Positions 16,716 through 25,409 of a DNA stretch of 44,588 nt are shown piece after piece. The stretch is from an uncultured Myxococcales bacterium. Lineage in GTDB: Bacteria > Myxococcota_A > UBA9042. Positions within the stretch are counted from its first letter, which is position 1, and every line of letters begins with the position of its first letter. The notes under the pieces are model-generated. The model did not search any database. It worked only from the letters and a program-made list of their open reading frames with translations, and was not told the DNA's origin. Position numbers and translations under genes: made by a program. The stretch spans positions 1-44,588 of the forward strand of contig CAIYBN010000081.1 in NCBI GenBank assembly GCA_903924465.1. The letters are read 5' to 3'.

Positions 16716-17900
16716 ATGACCTGGCCAAAGCCGCCGACGCAAGCTGAGCTCCTCGCGACGATTGCTCCCGATGTGCGGACCTACTACGCGGCCGTGACGC
16801 ACTGGCTGGCGGTCGCCACAGGGCTGACGGACGGCGTGGCCGCGACACTGCTCCATCTGCATGAAGACTGGCTGCTGACCGAGTTGCAGCGTCCGGGTCA
16901 GACGCGGCGCGAGCGGTTGCCAGTGGCCGTCGAAGCCTCTGCGCGCTGGCGCCCGGAAGGCGTGGAAAGTGCGCGGTTCATTGTTGGCACGACACTCAGC
17001 GCGTTGCAGACGGATCGCAGCGGAGCGCTGCAACGGCTGGTGGCAACGATCCCGGAGGCTGAGGCGCTTCGGCAGCGCGTGACGGTCGAGATGGCGCCCG
17101 ATGCGGTGCAGCTGGGCATCGCGCAGACGGCGCGTGGCTGGCGGTGGCGGTTGTATCTGGAGGGCGGCAACCTGGCGGTGCCGATGCGCGCGTTCGAGTG
17201 GCAAGGCCAGGACGTGCAGCAGCGCGTGTACCTGGCGCATGACCCGCTGGATCACGGCGTTCTGGGGCCGTTGCCGCCTGAGGTTGAAGCGGCGTGGGCA
17301 GCGTTGATCGCCGCGCGGGCACCACAGCTGGCTCTTTCCCGTCAGGACGTCGGCGGCGACGCCCGCTGCTTGCACATCCCGATGCGGCGACCGCGCATTG
17401 CAGAACTGCGGGCGGAACTGTTGGCGCTCGCGCGCGCGCTCGCGGTGCCGTTGGACGCCGCCGCGGCGTGGTTGGACAGGTTGCCGGCGGACGCGCAGTT
17501 GACCGTCGTCGGTCTCGGTCGCGCGGGGCGCCTGCACCTCAACGTCTACGTCGCGCCCAATCAGGACGAGCTTCCCCAGCCGGGGCCACCGCCGGGCGAC
17601 TTGCGCCGCACGCCGGGAACCGTGTGCTGGACGCTGCAGTCGCGCGCGACCGGTCAATGGCGCGGCTGGGTGCTTTTTGCCCTGCCGACTGCTTCGTTGC
17701 CCAATCGGCCGGTGGCCTGCTCAGCCAGCGTGCAAATCTGCGCGGGATCCGCGGTACCGGATGCTGCCATGCTCGCGGCCGCCTTGGCAGCGGTCGTGAC
17801 CGCCGATGCGCCGACGCTGGCGGGACGCCTGGCGCAAGCCGACGATGCACTGACCGCCGTCCTGGCCAAAACTGGCCTCCAGAGGCTTGCAACGAGTTGA
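16716..17900 (+). CDS. Hypothetical protein (394 aa), partner of the NACHT gene
   Basis: No family recognised. There is no signal peptide or membrane span, so it is likely cytoplasmic. The sequence alternates amphipathic helices with beta segments: LLHLHEDWLL near residue 47, a repeated strand-like pattern in GWRWRLYLEGGNLAVPMRAFEW and VYLAHDPLDHGVLGPLPPE, and later AQLTVVGLGRAGRLHLNVYV. The two strand-rich regions look like internal duplication of an alpha-beta-beta unit, which I cannot confirm by eye. The ATG is 10 bp after the NACHT stop, so the two genes probably share a transcript. It converges with the Pro-rich lipoprotein gene, with only 6 bp between stops. High Ala/Arg content reflects local GC. 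Confidence 0.75.
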   Translation: MTWPKPPTQAELLATIAPDVRTYYAAVTHWLAVATGLTDGVAATLLHLHEDWLLTELQRPGQTRRERLPVAVEASARWRPEGVESARFIVGTTLSALQTDRSGALQRLVATIPEAEALRQRVTVEMAPDAVQLGIAQTARGWRWRLYLEGGNLAVPMRAFEWQGQDVQQRVYLAHDPLDHGVLGPLPPEVEAAWAALIAARAPQLALSRQDVGGDARCLHIPMRRPRIAELRAELLALARALAVPLDAAAAWLDRLPADAQLTVVGLGRAGRLHLNVYVAPNQDELPQPGPPPGDLRRTPGTVCWTLQSRATGQWRGWVLFALPTASLPNRPVACSASVQICAGSAVPDAAMLAAALAAVVTADAPTLAGRLAQADDALTAVLAKTGLQRLATS

Positions 17901-17906
17901 GCCCGG

Positions 17907-19031
17907 TCAGAGCGGCTGGCTGTTGTCAGTCGCCGCTTCAGGTTGCTCGTCTTCGCACTGGTCCCCTTGCGGGCACGGCAGGCTCGGCGTTCGGACCGGC
18001 TGACCGCCCAGACAGGCGTCGGCATCGCCAAAGCGCAGCGGCCCAGGCGGCTCCAGCGGCACAACGCCCGATTCCGTCACAATCGCATCGCCTTGGGGAC
18101 ACAGCCAAAGCGTTTCCACGGTGTCCCGGCGATCCCCGCTGGGCGTCGGCAGCATCTTCCCGGAGCCCAAGCGCAGAAACCGCCGCGACCGCGTGTCGTA
18201 CAGTTGGTGGCCGCGACGACAGCAGTCCGTCCACACGGTGGCGGGCACGAGCCACCAGTGCAACGAGCCCAGCGCGTGCGCGACGCCGCAGGTCTGCGCT
18301 GTGCATCCCGACGGCTGCGTGCCCACGTGGCCGAGGTGCGCGGGATTTTCGGCGTCGAGCGTCCGTTGGGCCCAAATCCGCAGCAGCGCCTCGCTGCCCG
18401 CCGCGAGCGTTGGACAAACAGCCTCCACCGGTTTGCCCTTGCCATGACCACAGGTCTTCCACCGCCGCGGCGCATCCCAGTGGCCGGGAACGGGCGGCAG
18501 CCCATACTGGAACCCAACGTCCTGAGGATCCAGCGACAGACGCAGCCGCGCATCGTCCGGGCCCATCATCGGGCGCTTCGGCCACTGCCAAGCAAGGCCC
18601 GCCGGCACACCCGTCGCGATGGTCACCGACTGCGGCAGCGGCACCGACAGATCCAGCGCGCGCAGCTCTCCGGCCGTCTCGCGCCACAGCCACAGCACGC
18701 GCGTCTGGGCATCGGGCCACAGCCAGGTCGCGTCGGTCGTAGCCAGCAGTTCCTTGCGAGATCCGTCCAGCGACTTGGCCCAGACGCCGTCCTCGCGCAA
18801 ATCCAGCAGCACCGCGCCGCCCAGGCCAATCTGCGCAGCCAGGCGTTCGTCCAGCGGAAGCGGCGGCGGCGGCTCCGGCGGCAACGCGGGCATTTCCGTG
18901 TGAACGGGCGGTGCAGGCACTGGCGCCACCGGCCGTGGCTGCGCCGGGGCGGGTTGCGGCACGCGTGACGGCGCTGGCCGACAAGCCATCAGCACCACGA
19001 GCATGACCATCAGCTTGCGAACGTGCGTCAT
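17907..19031 (-). CDS. Pro-rich hypothetical lipoprotein
   Basis: The start at 19031 is chosen because AGGAG lies seven bases upstream and it gives MTHVRKLMVMLVVLMACRPA, a lipoprotein signal with lipobox LMAC; a longer frame to 19163 would bury this signal. The 374-residue product has a Pro-rich tether (about residues 20-55, with VPQPAPAQPRPVAPVPAPP) and then a globular domain with seven or more cysteines, some paired closely (CTAQTC, DCC, CPQGDQC), fitting disulphides in the periplasm or at the outer membrane. No enzymatic motif is visible. The Trp-rich segments (WLWPDAQTRVLWLW, LHWWLVPATVW) suggest beta-propeller-like strands, but this is a guess. Confidence 0.75.
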   Translation of the reverse strand: MTHVRKLMVMLVVLMACRPAPSRVPQPAPAQPRPVAPVPAPPVHTEMPALPPEPPPPLPLDERLAAQIGLGGAVLLDLREDGVWAKSLDGSRKELLATTDATWLWPDAQTRVLWLWRETAGELRALDLSVPLPQSVTIATGVPAGLAWQWPKRPMMGPDDARLRLSLDPQDVGFQYGLPPVPGHWDAPRRWKTCGHGKGKPVEAVCPTLAAGSEALLRIWAQRTLDAENPAHLGHVGTQPSGCTAQTCGVAHALGSLHWWLVPATVWTDCCRRGHQLYDTRSRRFLRLGSGKMLPTPSGDRRDTVETLWLCPQGDAIVTESGVVPLEPPGPLRFGDADACLGGQPVRTPSLPCPQGDQCEDEQPEAATDNSQPL

Positions 19032-19154
19032 GAACTCCTGTGCCGGCCGGTGGCCCGCCGGTACACGCCTAGCTTGGAAGGGAGTGGGCGCTGACGCAAG
19101 CGCCCTCGCGCGCATCGGGATGCAGACCGTTGGCGGCTGTGTTAGCGTGTGGGC

Positions 19155-20009
19155 ATGTCGCACCGCACGCTGCTGATTCGATTCCTGCTGCCGCTGCTGA
19201 TGGCCCTACTCCCGGGCGTGGGTCAGGCTGCGCCGCAGGAGGTTGGCCAGTTTGTCCGGTACGTCAGCCAGCCGTCCGGGCAGGACCATCTGGACACGGC
19301 GATTGGCCATTTCAAGCGAGGCCCCGTGCAGGTGGACCTGATCGCGGCGATCCACATCGCGGATGTCAGCTATTACAAGCAGCTACAGCGCAAGCTGGAC
19401 CGCTACCCACGGCTGCTTTTTGAACTTGTGGCGGCGGACGGCCAGCAATTTGTGCGAACCGGCGTGCGCTCCAACAGCGGTCTCTCCGCCGTGCAGATCT
19501 GGCTGCGGGACAAGCTCAAGCTGAGCTTCCAGCTGGAGGAAATTGACTACAAGCGGGCGAATTTCGTACACGCAGACTTGAGCCCGGACGAGCTGATGGC
19601 GCACCTGAAAAGCCATTGGACGGCCACGCTCGGAATGTTCCTGCGCTGGATGTTGAGCGATGCCGCGCGGTCGACGAATGCAGATGGTTCGATTCGCTTG
19701 GGTGGACTGGAGCTGTTTGGCGCGCTTGCACCTGGCGCGGATCGCAACCTGGCGGTGAAGCGCGTGCTGGCTCGTGAGCTGGGCGAGATGGGCGACTTGA
19801 CCCAGGCGAGCCCAGGCAGCGACGCGTTGATCGCCCGACGCAATGAAGCGGCGATCGCGACCCTGCAGGCGCAGCTGCAAAAAGGCGTCAAGAAGCTGGC
19901 GATCTTTTACGGCGGCGCGCACATGCCGGACATGCAGCGGCGGCTGGAGGCGCTGGGGTTTCAGCACGTGGGCACCGATTGGCTGATCGCCTGGGACATG
20001 CGCCATTGA
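19155..20009 (+). CDS. TraB/GumN-like secreted protein
   Basis: A 284-residue protein with a signal peptide (MSHRTLLIRFLLPLLMALLP, cleavage near QAAP). The family is indicated by DLIAAIHIADVSYYKQLQRK, LLFELVAADG and the C-terminal FYGGAHMPDMQRRLEALGF, which match the paired GX-H and GGAHxP elements of the TraB/PrgY/GumN superfamily. These are thought to be metal-dependent hydrolases related to the Tiki protease fold, though most bacterial members are uncharacterised. A GTG at 19149 is in frame just upstream; ATG 19155 is preferred. It is followed after 90 bp by the M49-like lipoprotein, in the same direction, so transcription may be shared. Confidence 0.8.
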   Translation: MSHRTLLIRFLLPLLMALLPGVGQAAPQEVGQFVRYVSQPSGQDHLDTAIGHFKRGPVQVDLIAAIHIADVSYYKQLQRKLDRYPRLLFELVAADGQQFVRTGVRSNSGLSAVQIWLRDKLKLSFQLEEIDYKRANFVHADLSPDELMAHLKSHWTATLGMFLRWMLSDAARSTNADGSIRLGGLELFGALAPGADRNLAVKRVLARELGEMGDLTQASPGSDALIARRNEAAIATLQAQLQKGVKKLAIFYGGAHMPDMQRRLEALGFQHVGTDWLIAWDMRH

Positions 20010-20099
20010 CCGCCTGCGCGTGTCCCCGTGCAGCAGGTTGAGATAATCTGCCGCGGGCCCTACCCTCGCCCCACGTCGCCCGCCGACGTCAGGAACGCC

Positions 20100-22184
20100 A
20101 TGAATCGCTTTGCCACACTCGCCTGGTTCACTTTTCTCGTCGGTTGCCAGAAAGCGCCGGTCGAACCGCAGCCGGTGCTGCTTGCGCCGCAAACGGCTCA
20201 GGTGCCAGCACCGGAAGCGCCGACACCGACGGCGATGGCGGACGAAGATTCCGCCACAGCGCTGGCCCTTGGTCCGACGGCCACGGAGTTCAAGACTTTG
20301 TCGCGGGCGGATTTCAATCGCCTGGCGGCCGAACAGGACTTGCCGCTGTACTGGCGCGCAGATACCAACAAGAACGGCGCGGTCGACCCGGATGAGCTGG
20401 CAGTGACCTGGCCTGGCGTTTACAGCGATTGGGTCAAAGAGCATCATTTCACACCTGAATTCGCCGCCGCGTACGGGTTACTGCACAAGCGTGAGACGGA
20501 TCCCCAGCCCGACGCATCGCCCGAAGGCACGCGACGCGCGACCGTGCTGCGCGAACTCCGCCAAGGTCGGCCGACGCTGATCTGGAACGATCTGCACGGG
20601 CTGTCCGCCGGTGAGCGGGATTTTGTGCAGCACGTCTTGAAGGCCTCGGAGCGAGTGGAAGACCTGTTTGCGCTGCAGTCGGGAACCGTCGCGCTGGCCA
20701 AGGACTTGCCGCCGCATCGGCCCAGTCGCGCGCTGTTTCACCGCAATCAGGGACCGTGGTGCGAGGCGCCGTCGACGGAAGGCAGCCCGGACTGCAACGC
20801 CCTGCCGACGCGTCCCGCGAAAGTTTCCGGCGTGTATCCGGCGGAATTGCAGCGCGACAGGGAGTTCTGCGCCAAGCTCGACAAGCTGCCCAACGCCGAA
20901 GCGCTGCTTGGGCCCTTTACCGTCGTGCGCGGCCCAGCGGACCAGTTGGTCGCGGTGCCGTATGAACAGGCGTGGCCGAAGGAGATGGCCGCGGTCAGCC
21001 AGGAACTGACGGCGGCGGCGGACGCGCTGGTTGAAGCGAAGGTGCCTGAATCCACGTTGGTTGCGTACCTGCGTGCGGCCGCGAAGGCCTTCCTGGACGG
21101 TAGCTGGTTCACTGCCGACGAGGCGTGGGCCAAGATGGAAGGCAAGTCGAAGTGGTATCTGCGAATCGGAGCGGATGAGACGTACCACGAACCGTGCGCG
21201 CGCAAGGCTGGATTCCACGTCAGTTTTGCCCGCGTCAACCAGGGCGCGATCGCCTGGCAACAGATGCTGGAGCCGATCAAGGCGCAGTTGGAACACGCCA
21301 TCGCGGTGCTGGCGGGGCCGCCGTACAAGTCGGGCAAGACGCATTTCCACTTGCCCAATTTCATCGACATCGTGGTCAATGCGGGCGATTCGCGTTCCGC
21401 GCTGGGTGCAACGGTTGGCCAGAGTTTGCCAAATTGGGGCCCGGTCGCGAACGAGTCGCGTGGGCGCACCGTGGCGATGGCCAATCTGTACACCGATCTG
21501 GACAGCCAAGCGGCGATGCGCACGCAGGTCGAATCGCTGTTTTGCAAGGACAGCGCCGCGGGCGTGCCGACCGATCCGGAGTCGCTCATCATGACGACGG
21601 TGCTGCACGAAGCGGGTCACAACCTCGGGCCGGCGCATGAGTACAAGGTCAAAGGTCAGGTCGACGACGCGATCTTTGGCGGGCCACTGGCGGCGACGCT
21701 GGAGGAACTGAAAGCAGAGACGTCGGCGCTGTATCTGGCCGATTGGCTCGTGGCCCAAGGCAAGCTGGCTGCCGACAAGCGCGATGCCGGTCAAGCTGCG
21801 GGCGTGGCGTGGGCGATGGGGCACATTGCCCAAGGAATGACGACGCCCAATGGCAAGCCCAAGCCCTACAGCCAACTGTCCGCGGTGCAGGTTGGCTCGC
21901 TGTACGATGCCCGAGCGCTGACGTGGCACGCCGACAGCATGGCCGCGAACGGCCAGGACAAGGGCTGCTTTTCTCTGCACAAAGAGCGGGTTGAGCACGC
22001 CGTTCTGGCGCTGATGACGCGCGTGGCGCAAATCAAGGCGCGCGGCGACAAGGCTGCGGCCGAACAGCTGTTGGCGCCCTACATCGCCGAGACCGGAGAT
22101 TTTGCCCGCCTGCGTGGCACGATCCGCGAGCGCTGGCTGCGCATTCCCAAGGCGGCTTTTGTCTATGCCGTGCAGTTGGACTGA
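20100..22184 (+). CDS. M49-like zinc metallopeptidase lipoprotein with EF-hand
   Basis: A 694-residue lipoprotein: MNRFATLAWFTFLVGCQKAP has lipobox LVGC, and the ATG has an AGGAA ribosome-binding site, which rules out the upstream GTG at 20028. After an Ala/Pro-rich linker an EF-hand loop DTNKNGAVDPDE spans residues 88-99. The large C-terminal domain resembles dipeptidyl-peptidase III/M49-type gluzincins: HEAGHNLGPAHEYK (H503, E504, H507) followed about 25 residues later by LEELKAETSALYLADWL, which matches the EE-x-x-AE-x-x-ALY helix giving the third zinc ligand in M49. The canonical M49 motif is HExxxH whereas this has HExxH, so it is a divergent relative at best. It probably cleaves peptides in the periplasm. 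The radical SAM gene begins 11 bp downstream. Confidence 0.82.
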   Translation: MNRFATLAWFTFLVGCQKAPVEPQPVLLAPQTAQVPAPEAPTPTAMADEDSATALALGPTATEFKTLSRADFNRLAAEQDLPLYWRADTNKNGAVDPDELAVTWPGVYSDWVKEHHFTPEFAAAYGLLHKRETDPQPDASPEGTRRATVLRELRQGRPTLIWNDLHGLSAGERDFVQHVLKASERVEDLFALQSGTVALAKDLPPHRPSRALFHRNQGPWCEAPSTEGSPDCNALPTRPAKVSGVYPAELQRDREFCAKLDKLPNAEALLGPFTVVRGPADQLVAVPYEQAWPKEMAAVSQELTAAADALVEAKVPESTLVAYLRAAAKAFLDGSWFTADEAWAKMEGKSKWYLRIGADETYHEPCARKAGFHVSFARVNQGAIAWQQMLEPIKAQLEHAIAVLAGPPYKSGKTHFHLPNFIDIVVNAGDSRSALGATVGQSLPNWGPVANESRGRTVAMANLYTDLDSQAAMRTQVESLFCKDSAAGVPTDPESLIMTTVLHEAGHNLGPAHEYKVKGQVDDAIFGGPLAATLEELKAETSALYLADWLVAQGKLAADKRDAGQAAGVAWAMGHIAQGMTTPNGKPKPYSQLSAVQVGSLYDARALTWHADSMAANGQDKGCFSLHKERVEHAVLALMTRVAQIKARGDKAAAEQLLAPYIAETGDFARLRGTIRERWLRIPKAAFVYAVQLD

Positions 22185-22195
22185 GGAATTGCGCG

Positions 22196-23932
22196 ATGCC
22201 GGCTGACCTTCTGCCCCAAAGTTCCGCTGCGCTCGTGCCCGTGCGTGCCGGCGCGTGGGTGTGCACAAAGTTGCAGATCGGCGCGGATGACCGCCTGAGC
22301 GTGCGATTTGAAGCGCCGGAAGACAACGTCGGCTTTGACCTGGACATCCAGAAGGCCGACGCCGATCGCCTGGCCTCGCGCGGCTTGACGGCGACCGCCA
22401 TTTCCGTGCGCGGCAGGCTGGAACTGGCCAAGCTGGAGCGGCAGCGGGAGGCTTCCGCGCTCGTGCGGGGCATTGCCGCCGGGATCGATGGGCGCGTCGC
22501 GCTGCATCCGGATCTGACGCTGGCTGAGGCGCTGGGGCGCGATGCGACGCCGCGGCAGGTGCGGTTTTCCCGGCAACTCGTGCTGGACATGCTGGGCCCG
22601 GAGTGGCAACCGGAAGCGCGACTGCCTGGTGACTGGCGCCTGCACGACGTGTTTCCAGCCTCGCAACTGCGCCAAACGGAGGCGTTGACGTTGGCGCTGG
22701 AGCTGCGCCACGCCGATGGCCGGCGGTTGGTGCTGTTGGTGGGGCAGCGCGGCCAGCGGCAGGTGCTGGCCAAGACCGCGCACTTTGACTTGGAACATCT
22801 GACGCTGGGCACCGATCCGGGTACCGATGGCGCCGCGCTGCTGACGCTCCTCTGCTTTGCCTTGCAGCTACGCGATCACGATGGCCTGACGATCGCGTTT
22901 CCTTCGCTGGCAGAAGATGTCGCCGCGCTGCCGGCGCCGGAGCCCGTCGCGGAGATGGCTGGCCGTATGGTCAACCTGGCGATTCCGGCGGATTGTGGTC
23001 AGGACTGTGCATTTTGTTCCGCGCTGGCGGCCATGCCGCCACAAGATGGCGGCTCACTGCGATCTTCCCAGCTGTGCGAAGAGCTGCGCCAAGCGCGTCA
23101 GTCGGGCGCGGCAACCGTGCGCTTCAACGGCTACGATCCACTGGCATTCTCGGGGATTCTGGACGTGATGCGCTACGCCGTCTCGCTGGGTTTACGCAAG
23201 GCGGAAGTGTGGTCGCCGTGCACGCGGTTGGCTGACCCGACCTTCCGGGCCGAAGTTCTGGACGCGCTGCCGCTCGAGTCGCGCTTCTTCGTGCCGCTGT
23301 ACGCGGGTACGGCGGAATTGCACGACGCCTATGTCGGTCGGCCGGGGGCATTCGCCCAGGTGCAGGCCGCTGTGATTGGGCTGCGCGAGGCGCGCGGTGC
23401 GCTGGCCGTGTCCATGACGTCGGTGCTGACGCGGCAAAATCTGCACGAACTGGTGCCGATGCAAACGCTCTGCCGACAGTGGGGCGTCTGGTTGACGCTG
23501 CATCTGCCGTTTCCGACTTCAGAAAGCCATGATGACCGCTATTTTTCAGAAGCCGTGCCATTCTCTGAGATGGCGACGATGCTGGCCGACGCCTGGGGAC
23601 GCCACCGTTTTCGCCCGGAGGTTGCCGGCCTACCGCCGTGCGTGCTGTGGCGCGCGATGCGACTGCGCGGTGCGCGGATTGACGAGTGGTTGACCGTGGA
23701 GGCCACGCGCCATCAACCGGCAGGAGCCTACCGCGAAGAAAAATACCACCACTCGGCGGACGGCTTGGGCAACCAGGACACGCGCGTCGCGCCCATCGTG
23801 CCGTGCCCGCATGCGAGCGTGTGCGCATTGGCGACCGTGTGCCCGCGCAACGTGTTGCGCTCCTACGTCCAACGTTTTGGACTCGCGGAACTGATGCCGG
23901 TGAACCTGGCGGATCTGCTGGCGGCGGGCTGA
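22196..23932 (+). CDS. Radical SAM protein with novel N-terminal domain
   Basis: A 578-residue iron-sulphur enzyme. The cluster-binding motif CGQDCAFC (C267, C271, C274) sits after IPAD on the first strand of the barrel, and RFNGYDPLAF and VWSPCTRLADP fit the SAM-binding strands that follow. A C-terminal group CPHASVCALATVCPRN could hold an auxiliary cluster, as in SPASH/twitch-type proteins, although only three cysteines are close together. Residues 1-260 form a domain I do not recognise, with beta-rich segments (VGFDLDIQKADADRL, RRLVLLVGQRGQRQVLAKT) and no cysteines after residue 30 until LLCFAL. No peptide substrate gene or other partner enzyme is recognisable nearby. The start ATG is 11 bp after the metallopeptidase stop, so they may be cotranscribed. 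The substrate is unknown. Confidence 0.85.
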   Translation: MPADLLPQSSAALVPVRAGAWVCTKLQIGADDRLSVRFEAPEDNVGFDLDIQKADADRLASRGLTATAISVRGRLELAKLERQREASALVRGIAAGIDGRVALHPDLTLAEALGRDATPRQVRFSRQLVLDMLGPEWQPEARLPGDWRLHDVFPASQLRQTEALTLALELRHADGRRLVLLVGQRGQRQVLAKTAHFDLEHLTLGTDPGTDGAALLTLLCFALQLRDHDGLTIAFPSLAEDVAALPAPEPVAEMAGRMVNLAIPADCGQDCAFCSALAAMPPQDGGSLRSSQLCEELRQARQSGAATVRFNGYDPLAFSGILDVMRYAVSLGLRKAEVWSPCTRLADPTFRAEVLDALPLESRFFVPLYAGTAELHDAYVGRPGAFAQVQAAVIGLREARGALAVSMTSVLTRQNLHELVPMQTLCRQWGVWLTLHLPFPTSESHDDRYFSEAVPFSEMATMLADAWGRHRFRPEVAGLPPCVLWRAMRLRGARIDEWLTVEATRHQPAGAYREEKYHHSADGLGNQDTRVAPIVPCPHASVCALATVCPRNVLRSYVQRFGLAELMPVNLADLLAAG

Positions 23933-24020
23933 CAGCGCGGCGGCGAATTGCCAATTGACGCAGCCGGCCCCACAGCGCAAAGTGCCGACCAGACCGTTTG
24001 CCCGCGACCCGGAGCCTCCC

Positions 24021-25409
24021 TTGACCCTGCGCCGCCTGCTGCTTCTGCCACTGCTCCTCCTGTCCGCTCCGGCGTGGGCGCAGACCGTCCAGCCCATCTC
24101 GCTGGAGCTGCATACGACATCGGATGACATCGAAGTGACGTTTGCAGGCCTGGATGTGCGGGTGCTGCGCAGTACGGTCGAGAGCACCAACGGCGCTTCG
24201 CAGGTCAACAACAAGCCGCTGCACGTCAAAAAGCAGCCGTGGGACACAACGCCCGTCACGCTGCTCGCGGACCTGCTCGTGACGCCGACCGACGTGCCTC
24301 TGGCCGTGAAAGTCGCGCGCGGTTGTCCGGGCGAGACGCGGTTGATCCTGCGCGCGGCGGGCAAGATCGCGCTGGACCAGTCCTGGCCAGTGCAGGACGT
24401 GCGCCCGAAGGGCACATTTGCCAGGAAAGGCAAGAAGTTGGACCCGCCCAAGCCAGCGGAGCCAGCGAAAATGGAGGAACGCGGGCCGAAGGAAATGTCG
24501 GTGCCGTTGCGGGCGGACAAGCTGCTGACGGCGCCGCCGTTGCCGCGTCAGGCGTTCGAGCCCATGGTGCTGGCCTACCACTACATGTGGTACGGCCGAC
24601 CGGATGGCCCGGGCAAGCGATGGGAACACTGGAATCCTGCGCGCGCCGACCATGATGCGACGCACACGCCGCAGTTGGGCTGGTACGATTCGGCGGATCC
24701 GAAAATCATCCGTCAGCAAATCGCTTGGGCACAGGAAGCGGGGATCGACGGCTTCATCGCATCGTGGTGGAATTCGGATTGGGATCGCCGCATTCTCGCG
24801 GAAATGCTGAAACAGGCGGATGCCAAGCATTTTGCCGTCAGCCTGTACCTGGAAGTGGCCGCCAATCCTGCGGAATTGCACAAGCAGCTCGTGGAAGTGG
24901 AGACCTTGGCCAAAGGCCACCCGTCCTTTCTGCGGGTCGGCGGCAAGCCGGTGGTCTTTCTGTACGGCCGCGTGCTGTATGCGCTCGGCCCTGAAGGCCT
25001 GCGCGAAGGCGTGCGCAACACGAATGTCTTCACCATCGGCGACGCGTTGGAGCCCAAGACGTTCGCGCTGTTGGACGGCGCCGCCTCGTACATGGCGCTG
25101 GATGTGCCGGATCAGCAAGGCGAACAACTCGTGAACCTGCAGCGGACCGCGCGGTTGCACGACAAGCTGCTCGTGGCGTCGGTGGCGCCCGGCTATGATG
25201 ACACGCACATCCGCTCGCCCGGGCGCGTGAACCAACGGCTCGACGGGTTCTTCTACGAGTCGATGTGGTCCGCGGCGAAATTGGCCGATTGGGTCGTGAT
25301 CACGACCTGGAACGAATGGCACGAAGGCAGCGACATTGAACCCTCGGCGGAGTACGGCAAAACGTACCTGGAACTGACGCGCAAATTCGCGGATCGGTGG
25401 CGCAAATGA
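24021..25409 (+). CDS. GH99-like secreted glycosidase
   Basis: A 462-residue exported protein. The start is chosen at TTG 24021 because GGAG stands six bases upstream and it gives a clean signal peptide, MTLRRLLLLPLLLLSAPAWA followed by Q; a TTG at 23955 would add 22 residues before it. After a beta domain of about 150 residues comes a TIM-barrel with the hallmarks of GH99/endo-mannosidase-like proteins: LAYHYMWYGRPDGPGKRWEH, LGWYDSADPKIIRQQIAWAQ, GIDGFIASWWNSDWDRR and the end-of-barrel TTWNEWHEGSDIEPS carrying acidic residues. In characterised GH99 enzymes the substrate is alpha-mannoside, which would tie in with the GT22 gene, but specificity here is open. It overlaps the next gene by four bases. 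Confidence 0.85.
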   Translation: MTLRRLLLLPLLLLSAPAWAQTVQPISLELHTTSDDIEVTFAGLDVRVLRSTVESTNGASQVNNKPLHVKKQPWDTTPVTLLADLLVTPTDVPLAVKVARGCPGETRLILRAAGKIALDQSWPVQDVRPKGTFARKGKKLDPPKPAEPAKMEERGPKEMSVPLRADKLLTAPPLPRQAFEPMVLAYHYMWYGRPDGPGKRWEHWNPARADHDATHTPQLGWYDSADPKIIRQQIAWAQEAGIDGFIASWWNSDWDRRILAEMLKQADAKHFAVSLYLEVAANPAELHKQLVEVETLAKGHPSFLRVGGKPVVFLYGRVLYALGPEGLREGVRNTNVFTIGDALEPKTFALLDGAASYMALDVPDQQGEQLVNLQRTARLHDKLLVASVAPGYDDTHIRSPGRVNQRLDGFFYESMWSAAKLADWVVITTWNEWHEGSDIEPSAEYGKTYLELTRKFADRWRK

